Shown here one piece after another: positions 5,201 through 12,957 of a stretch of 17,842 bases of DNA (position 1 is its first letter; each line of letters starts with the position of its first letter). The notes beneath the pieces were generated by a model. It was not told the DNA's origin. It did not search any database and saw only the letters and a list, made by a program, of their open reading frames with translations. The stretch is from Candidatus Methanomethylophilaceae archaeon (GTDB taxonomy: Archaea; Thermoplasmatota; Thermoplasmata; Methanomassiliicoccales; Methanomethylophilaceae), in the NCBI GenBank assembly GCA_007116915.1, contig SKHQ01000092.1, positions 1-17,842 on the forward strand, written 5' to 3'. The translations under genes were made by a program, and so were the position numbers.

Positions 5201-7507
5201 TCAAACGGTCTTTTTGACCGTCTTTCCCTTCTTAGCGGTGGTGGCCTTGGGTTTCTTGGCCGCTTTCTTTGGTCTAGTCGGACATTCGGGGTTGATGCAC
5301 TGTTGTCTCTCTCCGAGACCAATCACTGGAGAGTTGCACTCGGCACACTGCTCGTTCAGGACATCTATCTTTCCCCTCAGGGGAAGAGGATAGGTCTGGT
5401 CGCAGTCCGGCCAGGATGAACATCCTGCGAACCTCTTACCGGCACGGGAGAACAACATCCTCACTGTCCCCTCGTTACACTTGGGGCATTTCCCAAGGTC
5501 GTTCATTTCTTTGTTGCTGCTGCAATCCGGATCGACGCATTGCTCCTGAGGAGGCTGACCACGCCTGATTACGCGCAGAACGGGCATGCCGCATTCAGTA
5601 CACCCTTCCTCGGTGGGTTGGATCATTGCCGATCGTGGCATGGGGAAAGCCTTGGTGCAGTCAGGATAGGAATCACAACCGATGAAGTTGCCCTTGCGTG
5701 ACCTCTTGATGGTGATGTTTCCACCACACTCAGCACACTTTCCGATATGTGACTGCTCGTGCAGAGCCTTGCGTATCTCCTCGCCTATCTCGTTGCGGTT
5801 GGCTTTCATCACGTCAACCGCATCGGAAAGCATCGCCTGGGACTCCTTGACGACGGAGTCTAGTACCTTCTCGCCCTGGGAGATCTCCTCCATGTCCTGT
5901 TCCAAGCGCGCGGTCATCTCCACATCTGTGATATGGCTGCCGTATTTCTGCAGCGCCTTGATGAGGGCCACACCGCTGGGAGTCGGTATGAGGTTCTTTC
6001 CTTGAACGTAATTGCGGGAATAGAGCTTACCGACGATGTCGTGCCGGGTACTCTTGGTTCCCAGATTCAAATTCTCCATCTCCTGGATGATGGAACCTTG
6101 GTTGAATCTGTATGGCGGGCGTGTCTCGTCCTGCTCCATTGCCAGGTCTTTGACATCCACCATACTCCCATTTTCCAAGTTCGGAATTAGGTTCTCGGTG
6201 AATCTGTAATGAGGATAATACCTCCTCCAGCCCTCGAACAGTAATTTCTGCCCTTTGGCTTCGAAGATCTCTCCGCCGACATCCAATGTGCAGGATTTCT
6301 CCTCGACCCTACCTGCAGGTGCGACGGTGGCAAGGAAACGTCTGACAACGAGCTCGTAGAGTTTCCACTTATCTCCTTTGATCTTTTTGGAAGATGCCAC
6401 CCCGGTCGGGTATATGGGAGGGTGGTCGGTGGTCATCCGCTTACCTCTCGAAGGCCTTATGGTCTCTTGGTCTAGGACCTCGGCGACCTCCTTAGAGAAA
6501 TCAGAATCGGCAAGGCGGTTCAACACACCTTTGAGACTGAGGCTCTTAGGATATACGGTGTTGTCCGTCCTTGGATATGATATGAAACCACTGGTGTAAA
6601 GGTCCTCGGCCAGTTTCATCGCCAAGCCAGGAGGTATGCCGATACGGTTGGCTTCGGTCAGCATCAGAGTGGTACTGAAAGGCGATGGAGGGAAATCATC
6701 CCTCTCTTCGACACTGAATGATAGAACCTTTGCCTTATCCACGCCTTTACAGCCGTCCATCTTTTTCTCTGCCTCGGACTTATCCCAGAACGGATTGTCG
6801 GAGTGTTCGCCCTGGAACCCTTCTGTAGCAAAACTGCCTTTGATGAGCCAGAATGGGTCAGGAACGAAATCCTCAATCTCCTGGTGGCGGTCTATGAGGA
6901 GCCTCAAAGTGGGGCTCTGTACCCTGCCGACGGAAAGGAAGTTCCTACCCAGTTGTCCCGAGTATATGGACACCATCCTGGTCAGCACCGCTCCCCAGGT
7001 CAGATCTATTATCTGTCGGGCTTCAGCAGCGTCTGCCAACTTGGCGTCCGGCAGTGTCAGATTATCGAAGGCGTTCTCTACCTCCATTTTGGTCAAAGCG
7101 CTGAAGCGGGCACGACGGACGTTTTCCATGTTGACAGCCGCCAGGCGCACGGTCTCGAGACCTATCAACTCTCCCTCCCTGTCGTAGTCAGTGGCGATGA
7201 TGATCTGTTCCGCCTCTGCTGACAAGGTGCGTATGGCGCTGAGGATGTTCTTGGCCTTGACGAGTTTCTCCTGTGGAGCGTTGATCAACTCCTCCGGAGG
7301 GACACTGGACCAATTATTGTAATGCTCTGGATAGTCTAATTCGATGATATGCCCTCGGAGCCCGATGACGGAGAATTCATCCCCTCCACGCGTGAAGGTG
7401 ATGACAGTCGCCCCATCCACCTTAGTGGTCTCCTGTTTCTCGTCGGATAATATCGTAGAGATCCTGCGGGCGGCATTGGCCTTCTCCGTTATCACTAGCC
7501 GCTTCAT
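5201..7507 (-). CDS. topA: DNA topoisomerase I (type IA)
   Basis: The 768-residue enzyme relaxes negative supercoils by transient single-strand cleavage. The Toprim domain begins at the N-terminus with the acidic metal-binding motif DYDREGE (107-113). The catalytic tyrosine is Y311 in GFISYPRTDN. Four zinc-ribbon modules follow at about 591-617, 636-662, 674-702 and 721-742; each has CxxC at its start and a Cys-x4-Cys-type close (CDSYPDC, CVDPDC, CSSWPDC, CINPEC). The protein ends in a Lys-rich tail (743-768) likely to bind DNA. The absence of a helicase domain rules out reverse gyrase. ATG 7507 lies about 25 bases from a strong TATA box, so the mRNA is nearly leaderless. nikR lies 51 bases upstream on the same strand. 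Confidence 0.97.
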   Translation of the reverse strand: MKRLVITEKANAARRISTILSDEKQETTKVDGATVITFTRGGDEFSVIGLRGHIIELDYPEHYNNWSSVPPEELINAPQEKLVKAKNILSAIRTLSAEAEQIIIATDYDREGELIGLETVRLAAVNMENVRRARFSALTKMEVENAFDNLTLPDAKLADAAEARQIIDLTWGAVLTRMVSIYSGQLGRNFLSVGRVQSPTLRLLIDRHQEIEDFVPDPFWLIKGSFATEGFQGEHSDNPFWDKSEAEKKMDGCKGVDKAKVLSFSVEERDDFPPSPFSTTLMLTEANRIGIPPGLAMKLAEDLYTSGFISYPRTDNTVYPKSLSLKGVLNRLADSDFSKEVAEVLDQETIRPSRGKRMTTDHPPIYPTGVASSKKIKGDKWKLYELVVRRFLATVAPAGRVEEKSCTLDVGGEIFEAKGQKLLFEGWRRYYPHYRFTENLIPNLENGSMVDVKDLAMEQDETRPPYRFNQGSIIQEMENLNLGTKSTRHDIVGKLYSRNYVQGKNLIPTPSGVALIKALQKYGSHITDVEMTARLEQDMEEISQGEKVLDSVVKESQAMLSDAVDVMKANRNEIGEEIRKALHEQSHIGKCAECGGNITIKRSRKGNFIGCDSYPDCTKAFPMPRSAMIQPTEEGCTECGMPVLRVIRRGQPPQEQCVDPDCSSNKEMNDLGKCPKCNEGTVRMLFSRAGKRFAGCSSWPDCDQTYPLPLRGKIDVLNEQCAECNSPVIGLGERQQCINPECPTRPKKAAKKPKATTAKKGKTVKKTV
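5205..5221. terminator. Short hairpin at the convergent end of topA and the metal-tail gene
   Basis: ACGGTC (5205-5210) and GACCGT (5216-5221) form a perfect six-pair stem around a T5 loop (A5 on the minus strand). It lies between the convergent stop codons and inside the last codons of topA. The repeat could come from the repeated Lys-Thr-Val codons of the topA tail, so a role in ending transcription is only a possibility. Confidence 0.25.
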
Positions 7508-7530
7508 CGACCTCGACCAATAATTCAGGG

Positions 7531-7540
7531 ATATAAAAAC
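7531..7540 (-). promoter_or_regulatory. TATA box of topA
   Basis: On the minus strand the sequence reads GTTTTTATAT. Its centre is about 28 bases upstream of the topA ATG, which puts the start of transcription within a few bases of the start codon. It lies in the 51-base gap after nikR, so topA can be transcribed independently of nikR. Confidence 0.65.
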
Positions 7541-7558
7541 TGTGGCTCGATTGTCAAC

Positions 7559-8005
7559 TCACTTGTAATGACGGGGGCCGATATGGTGCATATGTGTGCT
7601 GGCAGGTGATGCCATGGTCAGTTTCGACCTCAACACGCCCTTTATACTCATCAGCTCGTTGGAAAAATCCTGCAGCTCTTTCAACGTACCGCTAACCAGG
7701 AGAATCTCCATACAACGGTCATGGTCGAGATGTATGTGTATGGTGGTGCTCACATGGTCGTGCTTCTCGTGTTGGATCGTGGTAAGCTTCTCCTTGACGC
7801 TTCCGGTCTCATGGTCATACATCAAGGTTATAGTCCCTACCATGAACTGATCCGGGTTCTTCCACTCCTCCTCTGCTAAAGCATCGCGGATAAGGTCTCT
7901 GATCCCCTCGGACCTGCTACCGTAGCCCTTCTTCTCCAAAGACCTATCAAATTTTTCCAGCAGGTCGGGCTCCAGTGACACTCCTATGCGCGTTACATTG
8001 TCCAT
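7559..8005 (-). CDS. nikR: Nickel-responsive transcriptional regulator NikR
   Basis: The 148-residue protein has a ribbon-helix-helix DNA-binding domain (about 1-45, TRIGVSLEPDLLEKFD) followed by an ACT-like nickel-sensing domain. The four high-affinity nickel ligands of the family are all present: H79, then H90-x-H92 and C98, with the same spacing as H76, H87, H89 and C95 in E. coli NikR. It ends in a His-containing tail (HMHHIGPRH). In the family, nickel-bound tetramers repress nickel uptake genes. No nickel transporter is in this window. The hydrogenase maturation genes hypA and hypD lie 3 kb away, and the adjacent divergent gene is an asparagine-synthetase-like enzyme. ATG 8005 begins directly at the conserved ribbon strand. 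Confidence 0.96.
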   Translation of the reverse strand: MDNVTRIGVSLEPDLLEKFDRSLEKKGYGSRSEGIRDLIRDALAEEEWKNPDQFMVGTITLMYDHETGSVKEKLTTIQHEKHDHVSTTIHIHLDHDRCMEILLVSGTLKELQDFSNELMSIKGVLRSKLTMASPASTHMHHIGPRHYK

Positions 8006-8027
8006 ACAATCATCATATCTCGATACC

Positions 8028-8045
8028 TGTTAAAATGGTTTTACA
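8028..8045. promoter_or_regulatory. Imperfect palindrome between nikR and the divergent gene
   Basis: TGTTAAAATGGTTTTACA has six of eight arm positions paired. It lies in the 39-base gap between the divergent start codons and reaches the ATG of the asparagine-synthetase-like gene. It could be an operator for both genes, but it does not match the bacterial NikR operator and could be chance in AT-rich DNA. Confidence 0.2.
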
Positions 8046-8911
8046 TGGATTTAGAATGCTACAAGATTGATAGGGTAAAAATAGAACAGGTTATTATAGG
8101 CGAAATCATAGCTTCGGATGGTGATGGACCATTGAACGATGCTCAGATTCTGGTCGAAGCATTCCGGGCGGCGACAGCAGCAACTATCGATCAGCAAGAT
8201 GTCGGGGTACTCTTCTCTGGCGGACTCGATAGCACGATAATCGCAATACTAGCCTCCGAGATTTCAAAAGTCACGCTTTATTCTGTGGGAGTGGAAGGCT
8301 CTCATGATATCGAGGCAGGAAGGAGTGCCGCTGAAGAGCTGGGATTGACCTGGGAGCCGATATTCATTAACGAGGACCAGGTGGTTCAGGCAGTGCAGGA
8401 GATGGTAAAGCTCACCGGCAGTCACAATCCGGTCAGCCTCTCTTTCCAGATTCCGATGTACTTCGTGTCCCGACAAGCCAAGGAACACCTTCTCGTAAGC
8501 GGACAAGGGGCGGATGAACTCTTTGCCGGATACGCCCGTTATTCCGTGATGAGTGTGGAGGAGAAGGGAAGGCAGATGGAGACGGATATGGCGAAACTCA
8601 TGGATGAAACCTTGCACCAGGAGCAGAAGGTCGCGTTAGCGGCAGGCAAGGATCTCCGCTACCCTTTTCTCCACACAGCCTCAGTCGACGCGGTCAATAG
8701 AATCCCTTTGGAGAGGAGGGTTGGTTTCGAGACCTCGAAGGAGCTGTTGCGTGAAGTGGGTAGGATGATAGGTGCGGGTTTCCTGGCAGAGAGGAAGAAG
8801 AAGGCCGCTCAGTACGGTAGCGGAGCCATGCGCGCACTGAAGGCCAATGCCCGTAGGCAAGGTCTGACCGTAAGAGCTCTCATAGCCGGGATGTCAGAGG
8901 AAGGCCGATGA
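8045..8911 (+). CDS. Stand-alone asparagine-synthetase-type ATP-pyrophosphatase (no glutaminase domain)
   Basis: The 288-residue product matches the synthetase half of AsnB. It has the PP-loop SGGLDST (58-64), which binds ATP and releases pyrophosphate, and GQGADELFAGY from residue 153. The lower part, LRYPFLHTASVDAVNRIP, is also typical of AsnB. The N-terminal Ntn glutaminase domain with its Cys2 is absent; the first 45 residues are a short unrelated extension. It would thus use free ammonia or a partner glutaminase, or amidate (or adenylate) another substrate. The product cannot be named from sequence. The stop overlaps the folC ATG (ATGA, 8908-8911), so the two are coupled. The upstream gap is only 39 bases, and the mRNA may be leaderless from a TATA-like ATCATATC near 8010-8019. 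Confidence 0.85.
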   Translation: MDLECYKIDRVKIEQVIIGEIIASDGDGPLNDAQILVEAFRAATAATIDQQDVGVLFSGGLDSTIIAILASEISKVTLYSVGVEGSHDIEAGRSAAEELGLTWEPIFINEDQVVQAVQEMVKLTGSHNPVSLSFQIPMYFVSRQAKEHLLVSGQGADELFAGYARYSVMSVEEKGRQMETDMAKLMDETLHQEQKVALAAGKDLRYPFLHTASVDAVNRIPLERRVGFETSKELLREVGRMIGAGFLAERKKKAAQYGSGAMRALKANARRQGLTVRALIAGMSEEGR

Positions 8912-10179
8912 ACCATCTTCAGCGGAGCCTAGCATGGCTGTTCTCATTGAACGCTAGAGGTATGAAACTGGGGCTGGAGAACACCCGTGAATTAATGAGG
9001 AGACTCGGAGATCCACAGAATGATTTCAAATCTATACATGTCGCAGGTTCCAACGGTAAAGGATCGGTCTGTGCTCTCATTCATTCCATAATGGCCGAGG
9101 CGGGAATATCAACGGGTCTTTACACTTCACCACACCTCTTGAGGTTCAATGAGAGGATTAGGATTGGTAGTGAACAGATTGATGATTATGAACTATCAGA
9201 ACTCATAGACCGATGCCGCCCCATCGTTGAAGAGATGGCTGCTGATGGAAAGGAGCTGACCTTCTTCGAAATAACCACGGCGATGGCATTCCTCTATTTT
9301 TCGGAGAAGGGGGCGGAGTATGTTGTCCTAGAGACCGGTATGGGGGGGCGACTCGACTCCACCAATGTTGTGAATCCGTCTCTCAGTGTAATCACTCCGA
9401 TAAGCATGGAACACAGTGAGTATCTGGGACGTACCCTGAATGAGATAGCTACTGAGAAAGCCGGCATCATCAAGCCGGATACTCCCGTAGTCGCCAACTG
9501 TGTGGCAGAGGTCAGGGACTTGGTGTCGGCCCGTGCTGCCGAACTTGGTTCGACTGTGCGTTATCTCGAGGATGAGGACTACTCCCTTGTGTCTATGAGT
9601 AGAGAAGGTATAGTCCTGACCTATCATGGAACAGAATACGAAGTGAGTATCAGCGGCTCCATCCAGGCCGGTAACGCTGCCACAGCAATTCTGGCCTTGG
9701 AGGTTCTGAATGACAACAGGATCGGGCAAGAACATATCGGCAAAGGGTTGTCGGAGTGCTTATGGCCTTGTCGTATGGAGCTTGTGGAGAAAGACCCCCC
9801 GACCGTGGTGGATGTAACGCACACCACGATGGGTGCGAAGTCGTTGGCCAAGGATTTCCCATTGGTCTATGGTCCCGGGAACATATTGGTCATAGGCGTT
9901 CTGTTGGACAAGGATCTAGCCGGTATCGCATCGGCCTTGGGGCCGGTTTTCCGCAAGGTGGTGGCCACAGAACCGGACAGCGACAGAGGTATGGCCGCTG
10001 ACGCCGTAGGTCGCGCCTTCATGCACCACTGTGAAGATGTTACCGTGGAGGAGAAGGTCGGTGACGCCATACGCTTAGCATATGACAATCTTGAGAAAGG
10101 AGAGACGGTGCTTGTGACGGGATCTCTTTACACTGCAGGGGATGCTCTCAGATGGTTGGCGAAAAGGACCCCGTCCTGA
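8908..10179 (+). CDS. folC: Folylpolyglutamate / dihydrofolate synthase
   Basis: The 423-residue Mur-ligase-family enzyme adds glutamate to (dihydro)pteroate or folates with ATP. Signatures are the P-loop AGSNGKGS (46-53), the substrate loop YTSPHLLRFNERIRI, the ETGMGGRLDSTN motif, and the ligase segment ISMEHSEYLGRTLNEIATEKAGIIK. The C-terminal domain contains DVTHT and LVTGSLYTAGD, the usual close of FolC. Length is normal. It is translationally coupled to the upstream ATP-pyrophosphatase. In archaea, FolC homologues may act on folate or on related pterin cofactors, so substrate specificity is uncertain. The last 28 bases overlap the start of nth in another frame. Confidence 0.93.
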   Translation: MNHLQRSLAWLFSLNARGMKLGLENTRELMRRLGDPQNDFKSIHVAGSNGKGSVCALIHSIMAEAGISTGLYTSPHLLRFNERIRIGSEQIDDYELSELIDRCRPIVEEMAADGKELTFFEITTAMAFLYFSEKGAEYVVLETGMGGRLDSTNVVNPSLSVITPISMEHSEYLGRTLNEIATEKAGIIKPDTPVVANCVAEVRDLVSARAAELGSTVRYLEDEDYSLVSMSREGIVLTYHGTEYEVSISGSIQAGNAATAILALEVLNDNRIGQEHIGKGLSECLWPCRMELVEKDPPTVVDVTHTTMGAKSLAKDFPLVYGPGNILVIGVLLDKDLAGIASALGPVFRKVVATEPDSDRGMAADAVGRAFMHHCEDVTVEEKVGDAIRLAYDNLEKGETVLVTGSLYTAGDALRWLAKRTPS

Positions 10180-10817
10180 TACTCGATCGTTTACGGCCTC
10201 TTTACGGAGAGGGCGTTTACCCGGGAAGGTCCGACAAGAGGCCTAGGCCAGAGTGGATGGACAGTCCCTTCCATGTGTTGATAGCCACGGTCCTCTCCCA
10301 GCGTACCAGGGATGAGAACACCCGGGAGGCATCCGATTGCCTGTTCACCGCCCTACCGACGATTGAGGCCATGGCGGGGGCGGATACTGAACATATCGAG
10401 CAACTTGTAAGGAAGGCCGGATTCCCAGTACAGAAGGCCAAAGCCATCAAGAGTATAGCCAGAATCGTCATTGACGACCACGGAGGGAAGTTGCCTGCCG
10501 ACATGGATATACTTCTCAATATGCCCATGGTGGGTCGTAAGACTGCCAACTGCGTTTTGGCCTATGCTTTCAACGTTCCGGCGATATGCGTCGACACCCA
10601 TGTGCACCGCATATCCAACCTTATAGGTCTGGTCCGATCCGCAGATCCAGATGAGACCGAGTTACAACTCCGGGAAATTGTTCCCGAGCCATTATGGAAG
10701 GACATAAACGCCTTGATGGTCAGGCATGGTCAGGTAATCTGCATTCCGCGGAGGCCAAAGTGCCAGGAATGTCCTGTGAAGGCTCAATGTGACCACGGTT
10801 CCTCACCGGACAGATAA
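10152..10817 (+). CDS. nth: Endonuclease III (DNA glycosylase/AP lyase)
   Basis: The 221-residue base-excision repair enzyme removes oxidised pyrimidines and nicks abasic sites. It shows the early helix motif LIATVLSQRTRDENT, the helix-hairpin-helix LNMPMVGRKTANCVL containing the catalytic lysine, and the catalytic aspartate in VDTHVHRI. The [4Fe-4S] cluster motif Cys-x6-Cys-x2-Cys-x5-Cys is complete at the C-terminus (CIPRRPKCQECPVKAQC). ATG 10152 gives the normal distance to the first motif and overlaps folC by 28 bases. No better downstream start is seen. Transcription is probably shared with folC. Confidence 0.95.
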   Translation: MVGEKDPVLILDRLRPLYGEGVYPGRSDKRPRPEWMDSPFHVLIATVLSQRTRDENTREASDCLFTALPTIEAMAGADTEHIEQLVRKAGFPVQKAKAIKSIARIVIDDHGGKLPADMDILLNMPMVGRKTANCVLAYAFNVPAICVDTHVHRISNLIGLVRSADPDETELQLREIVPEPLWKDINALMVRHGQVICIPRRPKCQECPVKAQCDHGSSPDR

Positions 10818-10825
10818 TAAATACT
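10814..10825 (+). promoter_or_regulatory. Candidate TATA box of hypA-hypD
   Basis: ATAATAAATACT overlaps the nth stop codon and is centred about 27 bases before the hypA ATG. This would give a leaderless or nearly leaderless hypA mRNA, in keeping with the lack of a well-placed ribosome binding site before 10847. Confidence 0.5.
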
Positions 10826-10846
10826 CTTTTGATGTTTTGAGCCAGG

Positions 10847-11218
10847 ATGCATGAGGTCTCAGTCATGGCGAGCATCGTCGAATCGGTGCTGAAGGAACTC
10901 GAGAAGCACCAGGTCAGCAAGGTCGAGGAGATCGAGCTTATTCTGGGCGAACTCACCCGGCTTGGTCGGGAACAGATGGAGTTCGCTTTCGACATAGTCT
11001 CCAATGGCACCCTTTTGGAAGGATCGAGACTGAGCATTATCGAGGAACCGATTGAGATAAGATGTCCCAATTGTTCCTTCGAAGGTCCCGCCGGACGTTT
11101 GGAGGATGAAGGTTTCAGTCACAACATACCGGTCCTAAGCTGTCCGGATTGTTCCAAGCCCGTCGAAGTTATCAAGGGCAAGTCATGTATGGTGAAATCG
11201 TTGAAGGTGTTGGAATGA
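10847..11218 (+). CDS. hypA: Hydrogenase nickel insertion protein HypA
   Basis: HypA delivers nickel to the large subunit of [NiFe] hydrogenase, usually with HypB. The 123-residue product has the N-terminal MHE whose His2 binds nickel, and a zinc site C73-x2-C76 and C99-x2-C102. Length is typical. ATG 10847 is fixed by the MHE motif. The stop overlaps the hypD ATG in an ATGA arrangement (11215-11218). No hypB, hypC, hypE or hypF is in the window. NikR is encoded nearby but diverges. Confidence 0.96.
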   Translation: MHEVSVMASIVESVLKELEKHQVSKVEEIELILGELTRLGREQMEFAFDIVSNGTLLEGSRLSIIEEPIEIRCPNCSFEGPAGRLEDEGFSHNIPVLSCPDCSKPVEVIKGKSCMVKSLKVLE

Positions 11219-12300
11219 GTGTTTTCAAACTCCGGGACGGGGGAACGGCCAAAGAGATTCTGGATTCGATATCCAGGTACGAAGTGGATTACAAATTCAT
11301 GCATGTCTGCGGCACGCATCAGGACACCATGGTGCATTTCGGTCTTGAGGAGTTATTGAAGGATGTGGGCGTGGAGATAAGACAAGGCCCTGGATGTCCG
11401 GTCTGTGTCACCACCGGTACCGAGATCGGTGCCGGCATAGCATTGGCGGAAGCCGGTATCGGGGTCTGTGTCTTCGGTGATATGTTGAATGTCCCCACTC
11501 CTATCGGATCATTGGCGGACGCCCGTTCCCGCGGCGCCGATGTGCGCATCGTTTATTCGATCACCGACGCGGTGGAGATGGCTAAAAGAGAGGATAAAGA
11601 ATTCGTTTTCATGGCTGTCGGATTTGAAACCACTGCGCCGACCACCGCCGTGCCGCTGATACGCGGAGTCCCCGAGAACTTCAGCGTTTACAGCTGTCAT
11701 AGGATAGTACCTCCTGCCCTGGAGGCTATATTCCAGATGGGCGAGGTCAGTGTGGACGGTTTCATACAACCAGGCCACGTCAGTGCCATCACCGGGACCG
11801 AGATGTACGAGCCATTCTCCCAGAAGTACAAGATGCCGCAGGTGGTCGCCGGATTCGAACCGTTGGATATCCTGATGGCTTGTCATATGCTCGTCCGCCA
11901 ATTGGCCGATGGCAGGGCTGAGGTGGAGAACGAGTATCGTCGTCTGGTCAGGAAAGAGGGCAACCCCAAGGCACGGGCGATGATGGCTCAGGCATTCAAA
12001 GAGGAGGATAGGGCCTGGAGAGGGTTCCCGGTCATTCCTTTGAGTGCCCTTGGCCTCAAAGAGGAGTATTCAGCTCACGATGCCAAATTGGTACATGAGG
12101 ACATACTAAAAGACCTCCCCGCCATGGATGAGGAACCCAAGGGATGCCGCTGCGGAGAGGTCCTAAGAGGAATAATCCGCTCTGAGGAGTGTCCGATGTT
12201 CGGTAGGGCATGCGACCCCAACAGTCCCAAGGGTCCTTGTATGGTGTCTCGTGAGGGTAGCTGCAACATCGCCTTCCGTTACAGCAGTCTGCAGCGTTGA
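11215..12300 (+). CDS. hypD: Hydrogenase maturation protein HypD
   Basis: HypD is the iron-sulfur scaffold on which, with HypC and HypE, the Fe(CN)2CO group of [NiFe] hydrogenase is built. The 361-residue form starting at ATG 11215 has CGTHQ (C32), GPGCPVC (C61 and C64) and GFETT, and a C-terminal [4Fe-4S] region with CRCGE, ECPMFGRAC, GPC and GSC cysteines. An upstream in-frame ATG at 11149 would add 22 residues overlapping hypA and is rejected, because 11215 overlaps the hypA stop as ATGA and matches the usual N-terminus. The gene is followed by an A-rich stretch and a convergent terminator zone. Confidence 0.97.
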   Translation: MSVFKLRDGGTAKEILDSISRYEVDYKFMHVCGTHQDTMVHFGLEELLKDVGVEIRQGPGCPVCVTTGTEIGAGIALAEAGIGVCVFGDMLNVPTPIGSLADARSRGADVRIVYSITDAVEMAKREDKEFVFMAVGFETTAPTTAVPLIRGVPENFSVYSCHRIVPPALEAIFQMGEVSVDGFIQPGHVSAITGTEMYEPFSQKYKMPQVVAGFEPLDILMACHMLVRQLADGRAEVENEYRRLVRKEGNPKARAMMAQAFKEEDRAWRGFPVIPLSALGLKEEYSAHDAKLVHEDILKDLPAMDEEPKGCRCGEVLRGIIRSEECPMFGRACDPNSPKGPCMVSREGSCNIAFRYSSLQR

Positions 12301-12338
12301 AAAAAAAGGAATTAGGAAAAAAGGTTTCAAAGCCTTTT
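12301..12338. terminator. Convergent terminator zone between hypD and the membrane protein gene
   Basis: A hairpin AAAAGGTTTCAAAGCCTTTT (12319-12338) can form eight pairs, one of them G-T, with a TCAA loop. On the minus strand it is followed by T6 and then T8, a good archaeal termination signal for the membrane protein gene, whose stop lies inside the stem. For hypD, the T4 end of the stem gives a weaker signal. Confidence 0.5.
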
Positions 12339-12846
12339 ATGCAGTTCGCATCTCAGCGATTTTCATCAATGCCATCAGGACGCTGACGAAGAACACCACA
12401 GCAAGCGATATGATGAACAGCAGGAAGATGAACATCACTTCGTGAGTGGTCATGGTGTCGCCCCACATCATGAAGTTGTTTGAAACCCATGAGAAGTACC
12501 TCGTTACCATCAGGATGAGGAAGTACGCGCCTAAGGACAGTATGGTTGCAATGGTCAATTTGGCGTTCAATACATCGAAATGACCTGCTTCCTTCAATTT
12601 AACGATTAGACTGTCGCTGCTACCTATCACCAAGATCATGTAAGAGATCACCATGGCGATCAACAACAATATGAGGGTGTTAGGAAAATTCAACAACATA
12701 TTATTGAAATTTCCATATGAATTCGGAGTCACATACCATAGAAGCAGGGCGATAACTGCGGCGGCTATGATATGTTGAATATATTTCTCCTTGATCTCAC
12801 CCATTATAGGATCAATCTTTGTTTTATCAATGTTAAATTCTACCAT
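12337..12846 (-). CDS. Four-helix membrane protein of unknown function
   Basis: The 169-residue product has a short polar N-terminus and four predicted membrane helices at about residues 24-40, 55-75, 96-116 and 136-160. The loops contain SSDSLIVKLKEAGHFD (between helices 2 and 3) and FSWVSNNFMMWGD (between helices 3 and 4). There is no signal peptide cleavage motif, catalytic motif or recognisable domain. ATG 12846 has a weak AGGT about ten bases upstream, and AT-rich promoter-like DNA lies near 12870-12890. Base composition is AT-richer than in the neighbouring genes, as is common for membrane proteins. It diverges from the next gene and converges with hypD, so it is probably transcribed alone. 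Confidence 0.8.
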   Translation of the reverse strand: MVEFNIDKTKIDPIMGEIKEKYIQHIIAAAVIALLLWYVTPNSYGNFNNMLLNFPNTLILLLIAMVISYMILVIGSSDSLIVKLKEAGHFDVLNAKLTIATILSLGAYFLILMVTRYFSWVSNNFMMWGDTMTTHEVMFIFLLFIISLAVVFFVSVLMALMKIAEMRTA

Positions 12847-12957
12847 GCCTATACCTTATTGAGTATTATCTCCATGGATATTTAGAATATTTGGTAAAAA
12901 CAAATCATCTGGATTGAATAGATAAACCAAATAACCGATCCTTCATATTGTGGTCTG

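Noticed and set aside
11149..11214. Upstream start extending HypD by 22 residues into hypA
   Set aside because: The ATG at 11215 overlaps the hypA stop as ATGA and gives the usual HypD N-terminus.
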